Translations under genes and position numbers: made by a program
Origin: Rhodococcus sp. WMMA185
Lineage (GTDB): Bacteria > Actinomycetota > Actinomycetes > Mycobacteriales > Mycobacteriaceae
Assembly: GCF_001767395.1 (NCBI RefSeq)
Contig: NZ_CP017014.1
Span: 3,046,501-3,110,500 of the forward strand
DNA length: 64,000 nt
Direction: 5' to 3'
The notes under the pieces: model-generated
Told to the model about the DNA's origin: nothing
The model's input: only the letters and a program-made list of their open reading frames with translations
Databases searched by the model: none
Shown: positions 18,141 through 27,527 of the stretch, one piece after another
How positions within the stretch are numbered: position 1 is the first letter of the stretch
Layout of the letters: each line of letters begins with the position of its first letter

Positions 18141-19637
18141 ATGGCCGACAAGATGCCCGCCCGTGGCCTCCTCGAGTTGGTACTCGATGCCGGCAGCTTC
18201 ATCTCATGGGACACCGCCCCCGTCCACACACGGCCGAACGAGAAGTACCGCGACGACCTGACGACGGCTGCCGAAAAGGCAGGCGTCGACGAATCGGTGA
18301 TCACCGGAGCCGGTGCAATCGGAGGCCGCCCGGTCGCGGTCATCGCATGCGAGTTCGCCTTCCTGGGCGGATCTATTGGAGTCGCCTCGGCCGAGCGCAT
18401 CGTCTCCGCCATCGAACGCGCCACTCGCGAAGGTCTCCCCCTGCTCGCCTCACCCACCTCGGGCGGAACCCGCATGCAGGAGGGCACCATCGCCTTCGTG
18501 CAGATGGTGAAGATCGCAGCCGCGGTCGCCACGCACAAGGCAGCGCATCTGCCGTATCTCGTATATCTGCGAAATCCGACCACCGGTGGAGTATTCGCAT
18601 CATGGGGGTCACTCGGGCACATCACCGTGGCCGAGCCCGGCGCCCTGATCGGGTTCCTCGGTCCCCGTGTCTACGAGGCTCTGTACGACGAGAAATTCCC
18701 GGAGGGCGTGCAGACATCTGAGAACCTGTACCGCAACGGCGTCATCGACGGGGTGGTACCAGCACAACGGCTCCGGTCGTTCGTTCACCGGACGCTACGA
18801 GTCCTGGTCGACCCCCCGGATGAGTCGAGCACTCGCGAGGCGCTACCCCTACCCGACATCCCGGATATCCCTGCATGGCAATCGGTGCTGCTGTCACGGC
18901 GCGCCGACCGTCCGGGAATCCGCCACCTGCTCCGCCATGCCACGACCGATCAGGTGCCGCTCAGCGGTACCGGGCAGGGCGAGACCGAGGGAACCGTCCT
19001 GCTGTCACTGGTCAGGTTCCGCGGCACACCGTGTGTGCTGCTGGGCCAGGACCGCGCCGGACAGTCTGCGCGGAACACGATGGGCCCCGCCGCACTGCGC
19101 CAGGCCAGACGGGGTATGCGATTGGCCGGGGAACTGCAGATTCCACTGGTATTGGTGATCGACACCCTCGGCGCGGCATTGTCGCAGGAGGCGGAGGAGC
19201 GTGGACTGGCTCCCGAGATCGCGCGCTGCATCTCCGATCTGGTGACGTTGAAGACTCCGACCGTCTCGGTGCTGCTCGGCCAGGGAACAGGTGGCGGAGC
19301 GCTCGCCTTCCTCCCCGCCGACCGGGTCCTCGCAGCCCAGAACGGCTGGTTGGCCCCTCTCCCACCGGAGGGCGCCAGCGCCATTGTTCACCGCGACACC
19401 ACCCACGCACCGGAAATGGCTGCCTACCAGGGCATCCGCTCGCTCGACCTGTTGCGCGACGGCGTCATCGACGCGGTCATTCCCGAGTATCCCGATGCCG
19501 CAGACGAACCCGTCGACTTCTCCAAACGGGTCGGCGAGACCATCTCCCGGGAAATCCGTGCCCTGGCAAAGGCTCCCGAGAAGGAGCGAACTGCGGCACG
19601 ACACGCCCGCTATCGGAATCTGGGCTCGACTCGGTAG
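18141..19637 (+). CDS. accD3: acyl-CoA carboxylase carboxyltransferase, AccD3-like
   Basis: A 498-residue carboxyltransferase with beta-type and alpha-type crotonase-fold halves in one chain. SPTSGGTRMQEG and the CoA/biotin sites GGVFASWGSLGH (N half) and GQGTGGGALAF (C half) are visible. M. tuberculosis AccD3 (Rv0904c, 495 aa) is adjacent to echA6 and prrA; here both neighbours are displaced by accessory blocks. It transfers carboxyl groups from biotin carrier to an acyl-CoA for lipid synthesis; the substrate of AccD3 is not settled. TATCCT 8 nt before the ATG suggests a leaderless mRNA. Confidence 0.85.
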   Translation: MADKMPARGLLELVLDAGSFISWDTAPVHTRPNEKYRDDLTTAAEKAGVDESVITGAGAIGGRPVAVIACEFAFLGGSIGVASAERIVSAIERATREGLPLLASPTSGGTRMQEGTIAFVQMVKIAAAVATHKAAHLPYLVYLRNPTTGGVFASWGSLGHITVAEPGALIGFLGPRVYEALYDEKFPEGVQTSENLYRNGVIDGVVPAQRLRSFVHRTLRVLVDPPDESSTREALPLPDIPDIPAWQSVLLSRRADRPGIRHLLRHATTDQVPLSGTGQGETEGTVLLSLVRFRGTPCVLLGQDRAGQSARNTMGPAALRQARRGMRLAGELQIPLVLVIDTLGAALSQEAEERGLAPEIARCISDLVTLKTPTVSVLLGQGTGGGALAFLPADRVLAAQNGWLAPLPPEGASAIVHRDTTHAPEMAAYQGIRSLDLLRDGVIDAVIPEYPDAADEPVDFSKRVGETISREIRALAKAPEKERTAARHARYRNLGSTR

Positions 19638-19654
19638 GCGACCACGGAGGCCGC

Positions 19655-20020
19655 GTGTCCTTCTGGTGTTCCTCGAATTTGGTTGTAGCGTTCTCCTCGG
19701 TGTGCCCTCCACCGAGTCTTCCGGCTCGACGGCGCTATCGGGATCGTTGGGGAGCTTAGGCAAGCCGACTATTCCCGCCGATGGCAGTTTCGACGTAGGC
19801 GATGGCCCCAGCGAGGTCAAACCCGGCATCTACTTCAACCCTGGCGTGGAAGGCTCGGCGTGCACGTGGAAGCGCAATACCGCCGACGGCGGACACGCCA
19901 CCGGCGACACCGCCTCGGTCGGCGACAACGCCGTGGGATGTTCGAGTCGTAGAGAAGGCCCTATTCGTCGAGCGCAGCAACGTGCCCGGGACTACCCCCG
20001 AACCAGAGGTGTTGCCCTGA
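19655..20020 (+). pseudogene. frameshifted small secreted protein or lipoprotein remnant
   Basis: GGAGG precedes GTG 19655, which reads VSFWCSSNLVVAFSSV before stopping at 19759. The adjacent frame takes over with LLGVPSTESSGSTA and then IPADGSFDVGDGPSEVKPGIY plus ACTWKR, a pattern seen in small actinobacterial exported proteins (GTYxVGxDIKPGTYRT ... CYW). Near 19940 the first frame resumes with VRVVEKALFVERSNV and stops at 20020. Two compensating shifts in 366 bp suggest decay of one gene, or sequencing errors. Function unknown. Confidence 0.5.
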
Positions 20021-20050
20021 CACGTTGCGCTCTCGACAGGCTGAAAACAA

Positions 20051-21892
20051 TCAAGACAACTTTAGGGTGGGCTTGTAGATGTCCATCCACGCCGCGAGAT
20101 CGAGGGTGCGCTCGAGCCCGCGCCGCGACATCTGCGTGATCTGCGGGGTGTCGACAGACACGGCCTGAGACAGCCAATCCGGGCTGACCAAGCCGAACAC
20201 CGGGTGCGAGCGGTCGCTGAGCAACTCCTTGCACTGCTGTTCCAATACGACAGCGTATTGCGGATCCTGGGTGGACGGGTACGGCGACTTCACCCGGTCT
20301 ACCACCGACTGCGGCAGCACATCCTTGGCCGCGCCCCGCAGTAGCGACTTCTCCCTGCCATCGAAGGTCTTCAGCGACCACGGCGCGTTGTACACATATT
20401 CGACGAGTCGATGATCGCAGAACGGCACCCGAACCTCGAGGCCGACGGCCATGCTCGCGCGGTCCTTACGATCGAGCAGTAGCCGCACGAAGCGCGTCAA
20501 GTGGAAGTAGCACACCTTGCGCATTCGCCACTCGAAATCGGACTCGCCATCGAGCCTGTCGATGCAGGCCACGGAGGAGTCATACGACTCCTTCACGTAC
20601 TCATTCAGGTTCAGCCCCGCCATGACCTCCGGGGTGAAGATGCCACGGTCGTCGCCGAAGTGCTCCGCGAACCGCACGAGCCACGGAAAGGTGTTCGCCT
20701 GCTGCACCATCGGATCGAAAAAGTGCTTGTAGCCACCGAAGACCTCGTCCGCCGACTCACCGGACAGCGCCACCGTGGAATGCTTGCGGATCTCCTTGAA
20801 CAACAGATACAACGAGGTGTCCATATCCCCCATTCCCACTGGGATGTCGCGTGCCCTGATCATGTGCCGTCGTACGGCGGGATCCGCCAGATGCTCGGAG
20901 TCGAGCACGATGTCACGATGATTGGTCCGTGAACGCTCGGCAACATCGTGGACGTATGGAGTGTCCGGGGTGCCCCGCAGTTCATCAGGGATGAAATGCT
21001 CGGTCTGACCGACGAAATCAACGGCGAACGACCGTACCGTCTCGCCCACCTCGGCCAGTTGCTCTGCCGCTATCGCGGTCATCGCGGAGGAGTCGAGGCC
21101 TCCGGACAGCAGGGTGCAGCGGGGCACATCGGCGACCAGTTGCCGGCGCACGATGTCGTCGAGAAGTTCGCGGACGTGCGCGACCGACGTCTCCTGGTCG
21201 TCGGTGTGCGGCCTTGTCTGCAGAGACCAGTATCGGTGGGTGCGCAGCCCGGCCCGCGAGACCGTGACCACGGTTCCCGGATGTACCTCGTTCATGCCGT
21301 CCCACACCGCATGGCCCGGTGACTTGATGAACGCGAATATCTCGCGAATACCGTCCATCGTGACCGTCGGCTCGACGAGAGGGTTGGCAAGGATCGCCTT
21401 CGGCTCCGAACCGAACAGCACGCCGTCGGGCGTCTCGTAGTAGTAGAACGGCTTGATACCCATCCGGTCGCGGATCATGACCAGCCTGTCGACCCGGGAA
21501 TCCCAAATCGCGAACGCGTACATGCCGTTCAGGCGTTCCGCGACGGCTTCTCCCCACTCGAGGTAGCCGTGGAGGACGACTTCGGTGTCGGATTGCGTGA
21601 CGAACCGGTGCCCGCGCCCGCTCAGTTCCTCGCGCAGCTCACCGAAGTTGTACGTCTCACCGGAGTAGACCATCGCGACCGCACCATCGGGAGTGTCCAC
21701 ACTCATCGGCTGGCGGCCGCCCGGCAGGTCGATGATGGCGAGTCTTCGATGACCGAGAGCTGCATGCTCTACCACCCACGTACCGCGGTCGTCCGGTCCG
21801 CGGCAGCTCATCGTCTCGGTCATGGATTCCACGGTGGGCTGCTCGACGCGCAGATCACGTTCGAACGAGACCCATCCGGTGATTCCACACAT
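20051..21892 (-). CDS. asnB: asparagine synthetase (glutamine-hydrolysing), copy A
   Basis: A 613-residue AsnB. After ATG 21892 comes Cys2 (MCGITGW), the class II glutaminase nucleophile; GGAGG lies 5 nt upstream. The C-terminal synthetase domain has the PP-loop SGGLDSSAM and ALSGESADEVFGGY. It makes asparagine from aspartate, ATP and glutamine. A second gene with about 90% identity by eye over the first 100 residues lies immediately upstream. Whether both make free Asn or one amidates something else (as LtsA-type homologues do) cannot be told. Confidence 0.88.
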   Translation of the reverse strand: MCGITGWVSFERDLRVEQPTVESMTETMSCRGPDDRGTWVVEHAALGHRRLAIIDLPGGRQPMSVDTPDGAVAMVYSGETYNFGELREELSGRGHRFVTQSDTEVVLHGYLEWGEAVAERLNGMYAFAIWDSRVDRLVMIRDRMGIKPFYYYETPDGVLFGSEPKAILANPLVEPTVTMDGIREIFAFIKSPGHAVWDGMNEVHPGTVVTVSRAGLRTHRYWSLQTRPHTDDQETSVAHVRELLDDIVRRQLVADVPRCTLLSGGLDSSAMTAIAAEQLAEVGETVRSFAVDFVGQTEHFIPDELRGTPDTPYVHDVAERSRTNHRDIVLDSEHLADPAVRRHMIRARDIPVGMGDMDTSLYLLFKEIRKHSTVALSGESADEVFGGYKHFFDPMVQQANTFPWLVRFAEHFGDDRGIFTPEVMAGLNLNEYVKESYDSSVACIDRLDGESDFEWRMRKVCYFHLTRFVRLLLDRKDRASMAVGLEVRVPFCDHRLVEYVYNAPWSLKTFDGREKSLLRGAAKDVLPQSVVDRVKSPYPSTQDPQYAVVLEQQCKELLSDRSHPVFGLVSPDWLSQAVSVDTPQITQMSRRGLERTLDLAAWMDIYKPTLKLS

Positions 21893-21982
21893 ACGTTCCT
21901 CCAACTGCCGCCAGCGCTCTTCTCAGCGCGTGGTCATGTGCGAGGTGGCGAACGCCAGACCGCTGCATGGTCGGCATTTATT

Positions 21983-22006
21983 ATTCTTTACTTTGGCTAA
22001 CCACCT
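21983..22006 (-). promoter_or_regulatory. 24-bp box shared by both asnB upstream regions, copy A
   Basis: 23 of 24 bases match the block at 24009-24032. The minus strand reads AGGTGGTTAGCCAAAGTAAA and continues GAAT. It lies about 90 nt before ATG 21892 and is likely the promoter or an operator, because flanking intergenic sequence is much less similar. Confidence 0.5.
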
Positions 22007-22078
22007 ATCTCCAAGATAGCCCTTTCTGGCAAGTTCTGCACACAGAGAAATGGCCGCCGGCTGTCACTCGGGAGGAGA

Positions 22079-23920
22079 TCAAGACAGCTTGAGTGTCGGC
22101 TTGTAAATACCCATCCACGCCGCGACGTCGAGGGTGCGCTCGAGCCCGCGCCGCGACATCGGAGTGACCTGCGGTGTATCGACGGACACGGCCCGGGACA
22201 GCCAATCCGGGCTGATCAGTCCGAACACCGGGTGTGAGCGGTCGCTGAGCAGCTCCTTGCACTGCTGCTGCAGTACGACCGCATACTTGGGGTCCTGGGT
22301 AGAGGGGTACGGCGACTTCACCCGATCGATCACCGACTGCGGCAGCACATCGTGGGCCGCTGCCCGCAGCAGTGACTTTTCCTTGCCGTCGAAGGTTTTC
22401 AGCGACCACGGAGTGTTGTATACGTACTCGACGAGTCGATGATCGCAGTACGGCACCCGAACCTCGAGGCCGACGGCCATACTCGCGCGGTCCTTGCGAT
22501 CGAGCAGGATTCGCACGAAGCGCGTCAGATGCAGATTGCAGATCTTGCGCATACGCCATTCGAAGTCGGACTCGCCGTCGAGCCTGTCGATGCAGGCCAC
22601 GGCGGAATCGTACGAATCCTGCACGTACTCATCCATGTTCAGCTCCGCCATGAGCTCCGGGGTGAGGATGTCACGATCGTCGCCGAAATGATCGTCGTAT
22701 CGCACGAGCCATGGAAAGGTGTTCGCCTCCCGCACCTTCGGATCGAAGAACCATTTGTATCCGCCGAAGACCTCATCGGCCGACTCACCGGACAGCGCCA
22801 CCGTGGAATGCTTGCGGATCTCCTTGAACAGCAGGTACAGCGACGTGTCGATGTCCCCTACCCCCTCTGGAATGTCGCGTGCGATGAGCATCTGCCTTCG
22901 TGCCGCGGGGTCCGCCACAAGCTCGGAGTCGAGCACGATGTCCCGGTGGTCGGTTCGGGAGCGCTTGGCAACATCGTGCACGAACGGAGTGTCGGGGGCA
23001 TCCCGCAATGCGTCAGGGATGAAATGCTCTGTCTGACCGACGAAATCAACGGAGAACGACCGTACGGTCTCGCCCACCTCCGCGAGTTGCTCGGCCGCTA
23101 TCGCGGTCATCGACGAGGAATCGAGGCCGCCGGACAGCAAAGTACAGCGTGGCACATCGGCAACCAATTGCCGGCGCACGATGTCGTCGAGGAGTTCGCG
23201 GACGTGCGCGACCGAGGTCTCCCGGTCGTCCGTGTGCGGAAGCGTTTGCAAAGACCAGTATTGGCGGGTGCGCAGCCCGGCCCGAGAGACCGTGACCATG
23301 GTGCCCGGAACCACCTCGTTCATGCCGTCCCACACCGCATGACCGGGCGACTTCACGAACGCGAACATCTCCCGGACACCGTCCATCGTGACCGTCGGCA
23401 AAGCGATCGGGTTAGCAAGGATCGCCTTCGGTTCCGAACCGAACAACACCCCGTCGGGAGTCTCGTAGTAGTAGAACGGCTTGATACCCATCCGGTCGCG
23501 AATCATGACCAGCGTGTCGACGCGGGAATCCCAGATGGCAAACGCGTACATGCCGTTGAGGCGATCCGCGACCGCCTCCCCCCACTCGAGGTAGCCGTGG
23601 AGAACGACCTCGGTGTCGGAGTCAGTGAGGAACCGGTGCCCGCGCCCGTACAGTTCCTCCCGCAGCTCACCGAAGTTGTAGGTCTCACCGGAGTAGACCA
23701 TCGCAACCGCACCATCCGGGGTCTCCACACTCATCGGCTGGCGACCGCCCGGCAGGTCGATGACGGCGAGCCTACGATGGCCGAGCGCCGCATGCTCTAC
23801 GACCCATGTACCGCGGTCGTCCGGCCCTCGGCAGCTCATCGTCTCGGTCATGTCGTCCAGTGTGGCCTGCTCGATGCGAAGGTCGCGTTCGAACGACACC
23901 CATCCGGCGATTCCACACAT
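22079..23920 (-). CDS. asnB: asparagine synthetase (glutamine-hydrolysing), copy B
   Basis: A 613-residue paralogue of copy A with the same length and motifs: Cys2 in MCGIAGW, SGGLDSSSM, and SGESADEVFGG. GGAGGAGTTT precedes the ATG. Differences are scattered (about ten in the first 100 residues), without frame damage, so both copies appear functional. It has its own upstream box. The duplication is recent or homogenised by gene conversion. Confidence 0.88.
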   Translation of the reverse strand: MCGIAGWVSFERDLRIEQATLDDMTETMSCRGPDDRGTWVVEHAALGHRRLAVIDLPGGRQPMSVETPDGAVAMVYSGETYNFGELREELYGRGHRFLTDSDTEVVLHGYLEWGEAVADRLNGMYAFAIWDSRVDTLVMIRDRMGIKPFYYYETPDGVLFGSEPKAILANPIALPTVTMDGVREMFAFVKSPGHAVWDGMNEVVPGTMVTVSRAGLRTRQYWSLQTLPHTDDRETSVAHVRELLDDIVRRQLVADVPRCTLLSGGLDSSSMTAIAAEQLAEVGETVRSFSVDFVGQTEHFIPDALRDAPDTPFVHDVAKRSRTDHRDIVLDSELVADPAARRQMLIARDIPEGVGDIDTSLYLLFKEIRKHSTVALSGESADEVFGGYKWFFDPKVREANTFPWLVRYDDHFGDDRDILTPELMAELNMDEYVQDSYDSAVACIDRLDGESDFEWRMRKICNLHLTRFVRILLDRKDRASMAVGLEVRVPYCDHRLVEYVYNTPWSLKTFDGKEKSLLRAAAHDVLPQSVIDRVKSPYPSTQDPKYAVVLQQQCKELLSDRSHPVFGLISPDWLSRAVSVDTPQVTPMSRRGLERTLDVAAWMGIYKPTLKLS

Positions 23921-24008
23921 AAACTCCTCCAACTGCCGCCGGCGCTCCTCAGCGCATGATCATTTCCGAGGCGGCAAGCTCGAGCCCCACCCCTGACGAT
24001 CATTGACC

Positions 24009-24032
24009 ATTCTTTACTTTTGCTAACCACCT
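24009..24032 (-). promoter_or_regulatory. 24-bp box shared by both asnB upstream regions, copy B
   Basis: Second instance of the block, 88 nt before ATG 23920. The minus strand reads AGGTGGTTAGCAAAAGTAAA followed by GAAT. The rest of the 23921-24184 gap holds the divergent start region of the acyl-CoA ligase gene and no evident gene. Confidence 0.5.
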
Positions 24033-24184
24033 GGCCACAGGGTAGCCCCGCCGCGAGAATGCGGCATCTGAGCTCCCACCCGACAATCTCCGATTTCCTC
24101 ACGACACCGAGTTCCTCACGGCACATCACCTCCGTCATCACATAGGGTGTCCCACATCACAAACCGTGCGGCGAGAGGACATCG

Positions 24185-26104
24185 ATGAACTCCACGACCC
24201 GGCACTCGGGCCGCAGCTACGCGGAGGTTTACCGCGAGAGCATCGAGCAACCCGAGAAGTTCTGGCTCGGTGCGGCCGAGGCCGTGGAGTGGGAGAAGCC
24301 ACCGACGCGCGCCCTGGACGCCTCCGCCGCCCCGACGTACCGATGGTTCCCCGGCGCGACCCTGAACACCTGCTTCAATGCCCTCGACCGGCACGTACGA
24401 GACGGACACGGTGACCGCGCGGCGCTGATCTACGACTCTGCAATGGCCCCGGACGCCTCCCGCACATACTCGTACGCACAGTTGCTCGATGAAGTGTCCC
24501 GGTTCGCGGGAGTCCTCACCGAGCGGGGTGTGGCCACCGGCGATCGAGTGATCATCTATATGCCGATGATCCCGGAGGCGGCCATCGCCATGCTCGCGTG
24601 CGCGCGTATCGGTGCGGTGCATTCGGTCGTGTTCGGCGGGTTCGCTGCAAAGGAACTCGCGACGCGTATCGACGACGCAGGCCCGGTAGTGCTGGTAACC
24701 GCATCGGGCGGACTCGAACCGGGGCGCATCGTCGAGTACCTACCGATGGTGGAGAAGGCGCTGGAGTTGTCAGCGACCCCTCCACACACGGTCATCGTCA
24801 AGGCTAGGGAGCAGATCCCCGGCTCGGCGGCCGACTATCGGGGTAGTGCGGCCACATGGTTCGACTGGGATACGTTGATCGCGGACGCTTCACCCGCGCA
24901 GCCTGTTCCGGTAGCCGCGACGGATCCGCTGTACATCCTCTACACATCCGGCACCACGGGGAAGCCGAAAGGCGTCATTCGCGACAACGGCGGGCATGCG
25001 GTCGCGCTGACGTGGTCGATGAAAAACATCTACGACATCGGCCCCGGCGACGTGTGGTGGACCGCCTCCGACGTGGGTTGGGTGGTCGGCCACTCCTACA
25101 TCGTTTACGGCCCTCTCCTGGCCGGCGCCACCTCCGTACTCTACGAAGGCAAACCGGTCGGAACCCCGGACGCTGGCGCGTTCTGGCGGGTCATCTCCGA
25201 TCACGGCGTGTCGGCGTTGTTCACCGCGCCGACGGCGATCAGGGCCGTCCGCAAGGCAGATCCGGACGCGCGAGAGGTTGCAAAGTACGACATCTCCTCT
25301 TTGAAGGCGTTGTTCGTCGCCGGTGAGCGCCTCGACCCCGACACGTACGCCTGGACGACGAAGATTTTGGACCGGCCCGTGGTCGATCATTGGTGGCAGA
25401 CCGAAACCGGCTGGGCGATCTGTGCGAACCTGCTCGGCCTGCAACCGATGCCGATCAAGCCCGGCTCCCCCACCGTTCCGGTACCCGGCTACCGGGTCGA
25501 AGTGCTGGGCGACAACGGCAATCCCCTACCCGCTGGCACCGAGGGACAAATCGTGATCGCGCTCCCCCTGCCACCCGGAGCGCTCACCGGGCTGTGGCGC
25601 GACCCGGACCGATACACGCGGGCCTACCTAGCGGCGTTCGACGGCTACTACCTCACCGGCGATTCGGGGTATATCGACGAGGACGGGTACGTCTTCGTGC
25701 TCGGCCGGAGCGACGACGTCATCAACGTTGCCGGACACCGACTCTCGGCGGGAAGCATCGAGGCCGTCGTGGCCGGGCACCCAGCCGTTGCCGAGTCCGC
25801 GGTGGTCGGAATCCGGGACGAGCTCAAGGGGCAGCGGCCCAGCGGCTATGTGGTGCTCAAGGCAGGCGCCGACGTTGATCCCGACACTCTGCGCAGTGAA
25901 CTGGTCGCGATGGTGCGCGATCAGATCGGAGCCGTCGCTGCGTTCCGTGACGTGACTGTCGTGCCGGCGTTACCGAAGACGCGGTCGGGCAAGATACTGC
26001 GCAAGACTGTGCGCCAGATCGTCGACCGGGACGTATACACGGTGCCGTCCACCATCGAGGACACCACGGTGCTCGAGATCTTGGAGAAGCAACTGCGCAG
26101 CTGA
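24185..26104 (+). CDS. propionyl/acetyl-CoA synthetase family acyl-CoA ligase, PrpE-like
   Basis: A 639-residue adenylate-forming enzyme. SYAEVYRESIEQPEKFWLGAA is the ACAS N-terminus; YTSGTTGKPKG is the phosphate loop, HWWQTETGW and LTGDSGYIDEDG the core motifs, and SGKILRK holds the catalytic lysine. Length and the N-terminus fit propionate-CoA ligase (PrpE) better than acetyl-CoA synthetase. It makes acyl-CoA from a short-chain acid and ATP. It is divergent from asnB. Exact acid preference is inferred. Confidence 0.82.
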   Translation: MNSTTRHSGRSYAEVYRESIEQPEKFWLGAAEAVEWEKPPTRALDASAAPTYRWFPGATLNTCFNALDRHVRDGHGDRAALIYDSAMAPDASRTYSYAQLLDEVSRFAGVLTERGVATGDRVIIYMPMIPEAAIAMLACARIGAVHSVVFGGFAAKELATRIDDAGPVVLVTASGGLEPGRIVEYLPMVEKALELSATPPHTVIVKAREQIPGSAADYRGSAATWFDWDTLIADASPAQPVPVAATDPLYILYTSGTTGKPKGVIRDNGGHAVALTWSMKNIYDIGPGDVWWTASDVGWVVGHSYIVYGPLLAGATSVLYEGKPVGTPDAGAFWRVISDHGVSALFTAPTAIRAVRKADPDAREVAKYDISSLKALFVAGERLDPDTYAWTTKILDRPVVDHWWQTETGWAICANLLGLQPMPIKPGSPTVPVPGYRVEVLGDNGNPLPAGTEGQIVIALPLPPGALTGLWRDPDRYTRAYLAAFDGYYLTGDSGYIDEDGYVFVLGRSDDVINVAGHRLSAGSIEAVVAGHPAVAESAVVGIRDELKGQRPSGYVVLKAGADVDPDTLRSELVAMVRDQIGAVAAFRDVTVVPALPKTRSGKILRKTVRQIVDRDVYTVPSTIEDTTVLEILEKQLRS

Positions 26105-26144
26105 CCTGTGTGGTCCGCCGCCGCATCGTCCCATCGAACTCGCC

Positions 26145-27485
26145 TCACAGGCCCTTGATTTCGGCATAGCGAGCGAGAGCCTCCTGCCGTTCGTGGGCAT
26201 GGTCGACGATCGGCGGTGGATAGCCCTCAGGCCGACCGTCCGGCAAGGCGTGGACAGCCTTTCCGTGAACGCCACGCAACTCGGGTACCCACCGACGCAC
26301 GTACTCACCGTCCGGGTCGAACTTCTCCCCCTGAGTCGTCGGGTTGAAGATCCTGAAGTACGGCGACGCATCAGTACCCGACCCCGCGGTCCACTGCCAT
26401 CCGTGCTGGTTGTTGGCCAGGTCCGCATCAGCGAGGTGTTTCATGAAATAACCTGCACCGCGCCACCACGGCAAATGCAGATCTTTCACGAAGAACGACG
26501 CAACGATCATCCGCACCCTGTTGTGCATCCACCCTTCCGCATTCAGTTGCCGCATTCCCGCATCGACGATCGGGAACCCCGTGCGGCCCTCGCACCAGGC
26601 GCTGAATGCCTGCTCTGCGTCAGGCCCGCTGTCGTAGCGGATGTGATCGAAGCGGCGGTCGTAGTTGCCGCGGGCGCTGTCCGGGCGTTGGAACAGGATG
26701 TCGGCGTAGAAATCTCGCCACGCCAGCTGTCGCCGGTACATTTCGGCGCCCCTATCCCGGCTGCTCGCCAGGTCGTGAAGCATCGTCCGCGGATGAATGT
26801 TGCCGAATCGGAGAAAGACCGACATCCTGCTCGTCGCATCGAGGTCGGGCCGATCCCGCATCTTCGCGTAATCGGCGAGACCGTCTTCGCGGAACTCCGC
26901 CCACCGCTTCAGTGCCGACACCTCGCCTGCGGTGCACCCGCCGGGTCCGGGTACGGGGATCGTCGCCCGCCGGACCGGCACCTCGTCCGGGTTCAGCCAT
27001 TCGACGGTCTCGGGCCCGGTCCGGGCCGGCATCTGCCACCCGTGCCCCAGCCACTTCCTGAAGTACGGGGTGAACACCCGATACGGTTGCCCGTTCGTCT
27101 TGCCGACCGTTCCCGGTGCCACTGCGTACGGGGAGCCAGTGGCAACCAGCGGGATACGCTCCGCTACGGCCGCATCACGCTCACGTCCGTAGGGGCCGAA
27201 ATCGGCGCTCACATGAGTCTCGAATGCCGACACCTCCCGCGCGACCGCGGGCACGACATCGACGGGATCACCCTCCACCAAAAGCAATCTGCCCTCGAGT
27301 CGTTCGTTCAGTTCGCTGAGGCTGCGGAACAGGCAACGCATGCGCGCCTCACCCGCGGGCCTCAGCAGCCTCTCATCGAGGACGAACAGGCCGAGCGCAC
27401 GGGCGCCCGCCTCCGCTACTGCGTTCAGCACGGGCAGATCCCTGAGGCGCAAGTCGCGCCGGAACCAGACGAGGGCCGTGTCCAC
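26145..27485 (-). CDS. phr: deoxyribodipyrimidine photolyase (cryptochrome/photolyase class I)
   Basis: A 446-residue protein. The N-terminal alpha/beta antenna domain begins TALVWFRRDLRLRDLP. The FAD domain holds FPIVDAGMRQLNAEGWMHNR, VKDLHLPWWRGAGYF and NNQHGWQW, the family signature. It uses blue light to reverse cyclobutane pyrimidine dimers. It is convergent with the acyl-CoA ligase gene. Confidence 0.9.
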   Translation of the reverse strand: MDTALVWFRRDLRLRDLPVLNAVAEAGARALGLFVLDERLLRPAGEARMRCLFRSLSELNERLEGRLLLVEGDPVDVVPAVAREVSAFETHVSADFGPYGRERDAAVAERIPLVATGSPYAVAPGTVGKTNGQPYRVFTPYFRKWLGHGWQMPARTGPETVEWLNPDEVPVRRATIPVPGPGGCTAGEVSALKRWAEFREDGLADYAKMRDRPDLDATSRMSVFLRFGNIHPRTMLHDLASSRDRGAEMYRRQLAWRDFYADILFQRPDSARGNYDRRFDHIRYDSGPDAEQAFSAWCEGRTGFPIVDAGMRQLNAEGWMHNRVRMIVASFFVKDLHLPWWRGAGYFMKHLADADLANNQHGWQWTAGSGTDASPYFRIFNPTTQGEKFDPDGEYVRRWVPELRGVHGKAVHALPDGRPEGYPPPIVDHAHERQEALARYAEIKGL

Positions 27486-27527
27486 TCGCCTGACGTTACC
27501 GAGTGAAGTACCAGGAATCGGGCGGTA

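Noticed and set aside
17399-18625. A 408-codon minus-strand open frame across the SRPBCC and accD3 genes
   Set aside because: Overlaps two supported genes in other frames; sequence is shadow-like.
22439-23959. A 506-codon plus-strand open frame opposite asnB copy B
   Set aside because: It is antisense to a well supported AsnB, has no recognisable domain and follows from GC-rich codon bias.
21983-24032. IdeR/DtxR iron box from the shared GTTAGC
   Set aside because: Only a half-site matches; the inverted second half is missing in both copies.
26193-27506. A 437-codon plus-strand open frame opposite the photolyase gene
   Set aside because: Antisense to clear FAD-domain motifs and without homology.
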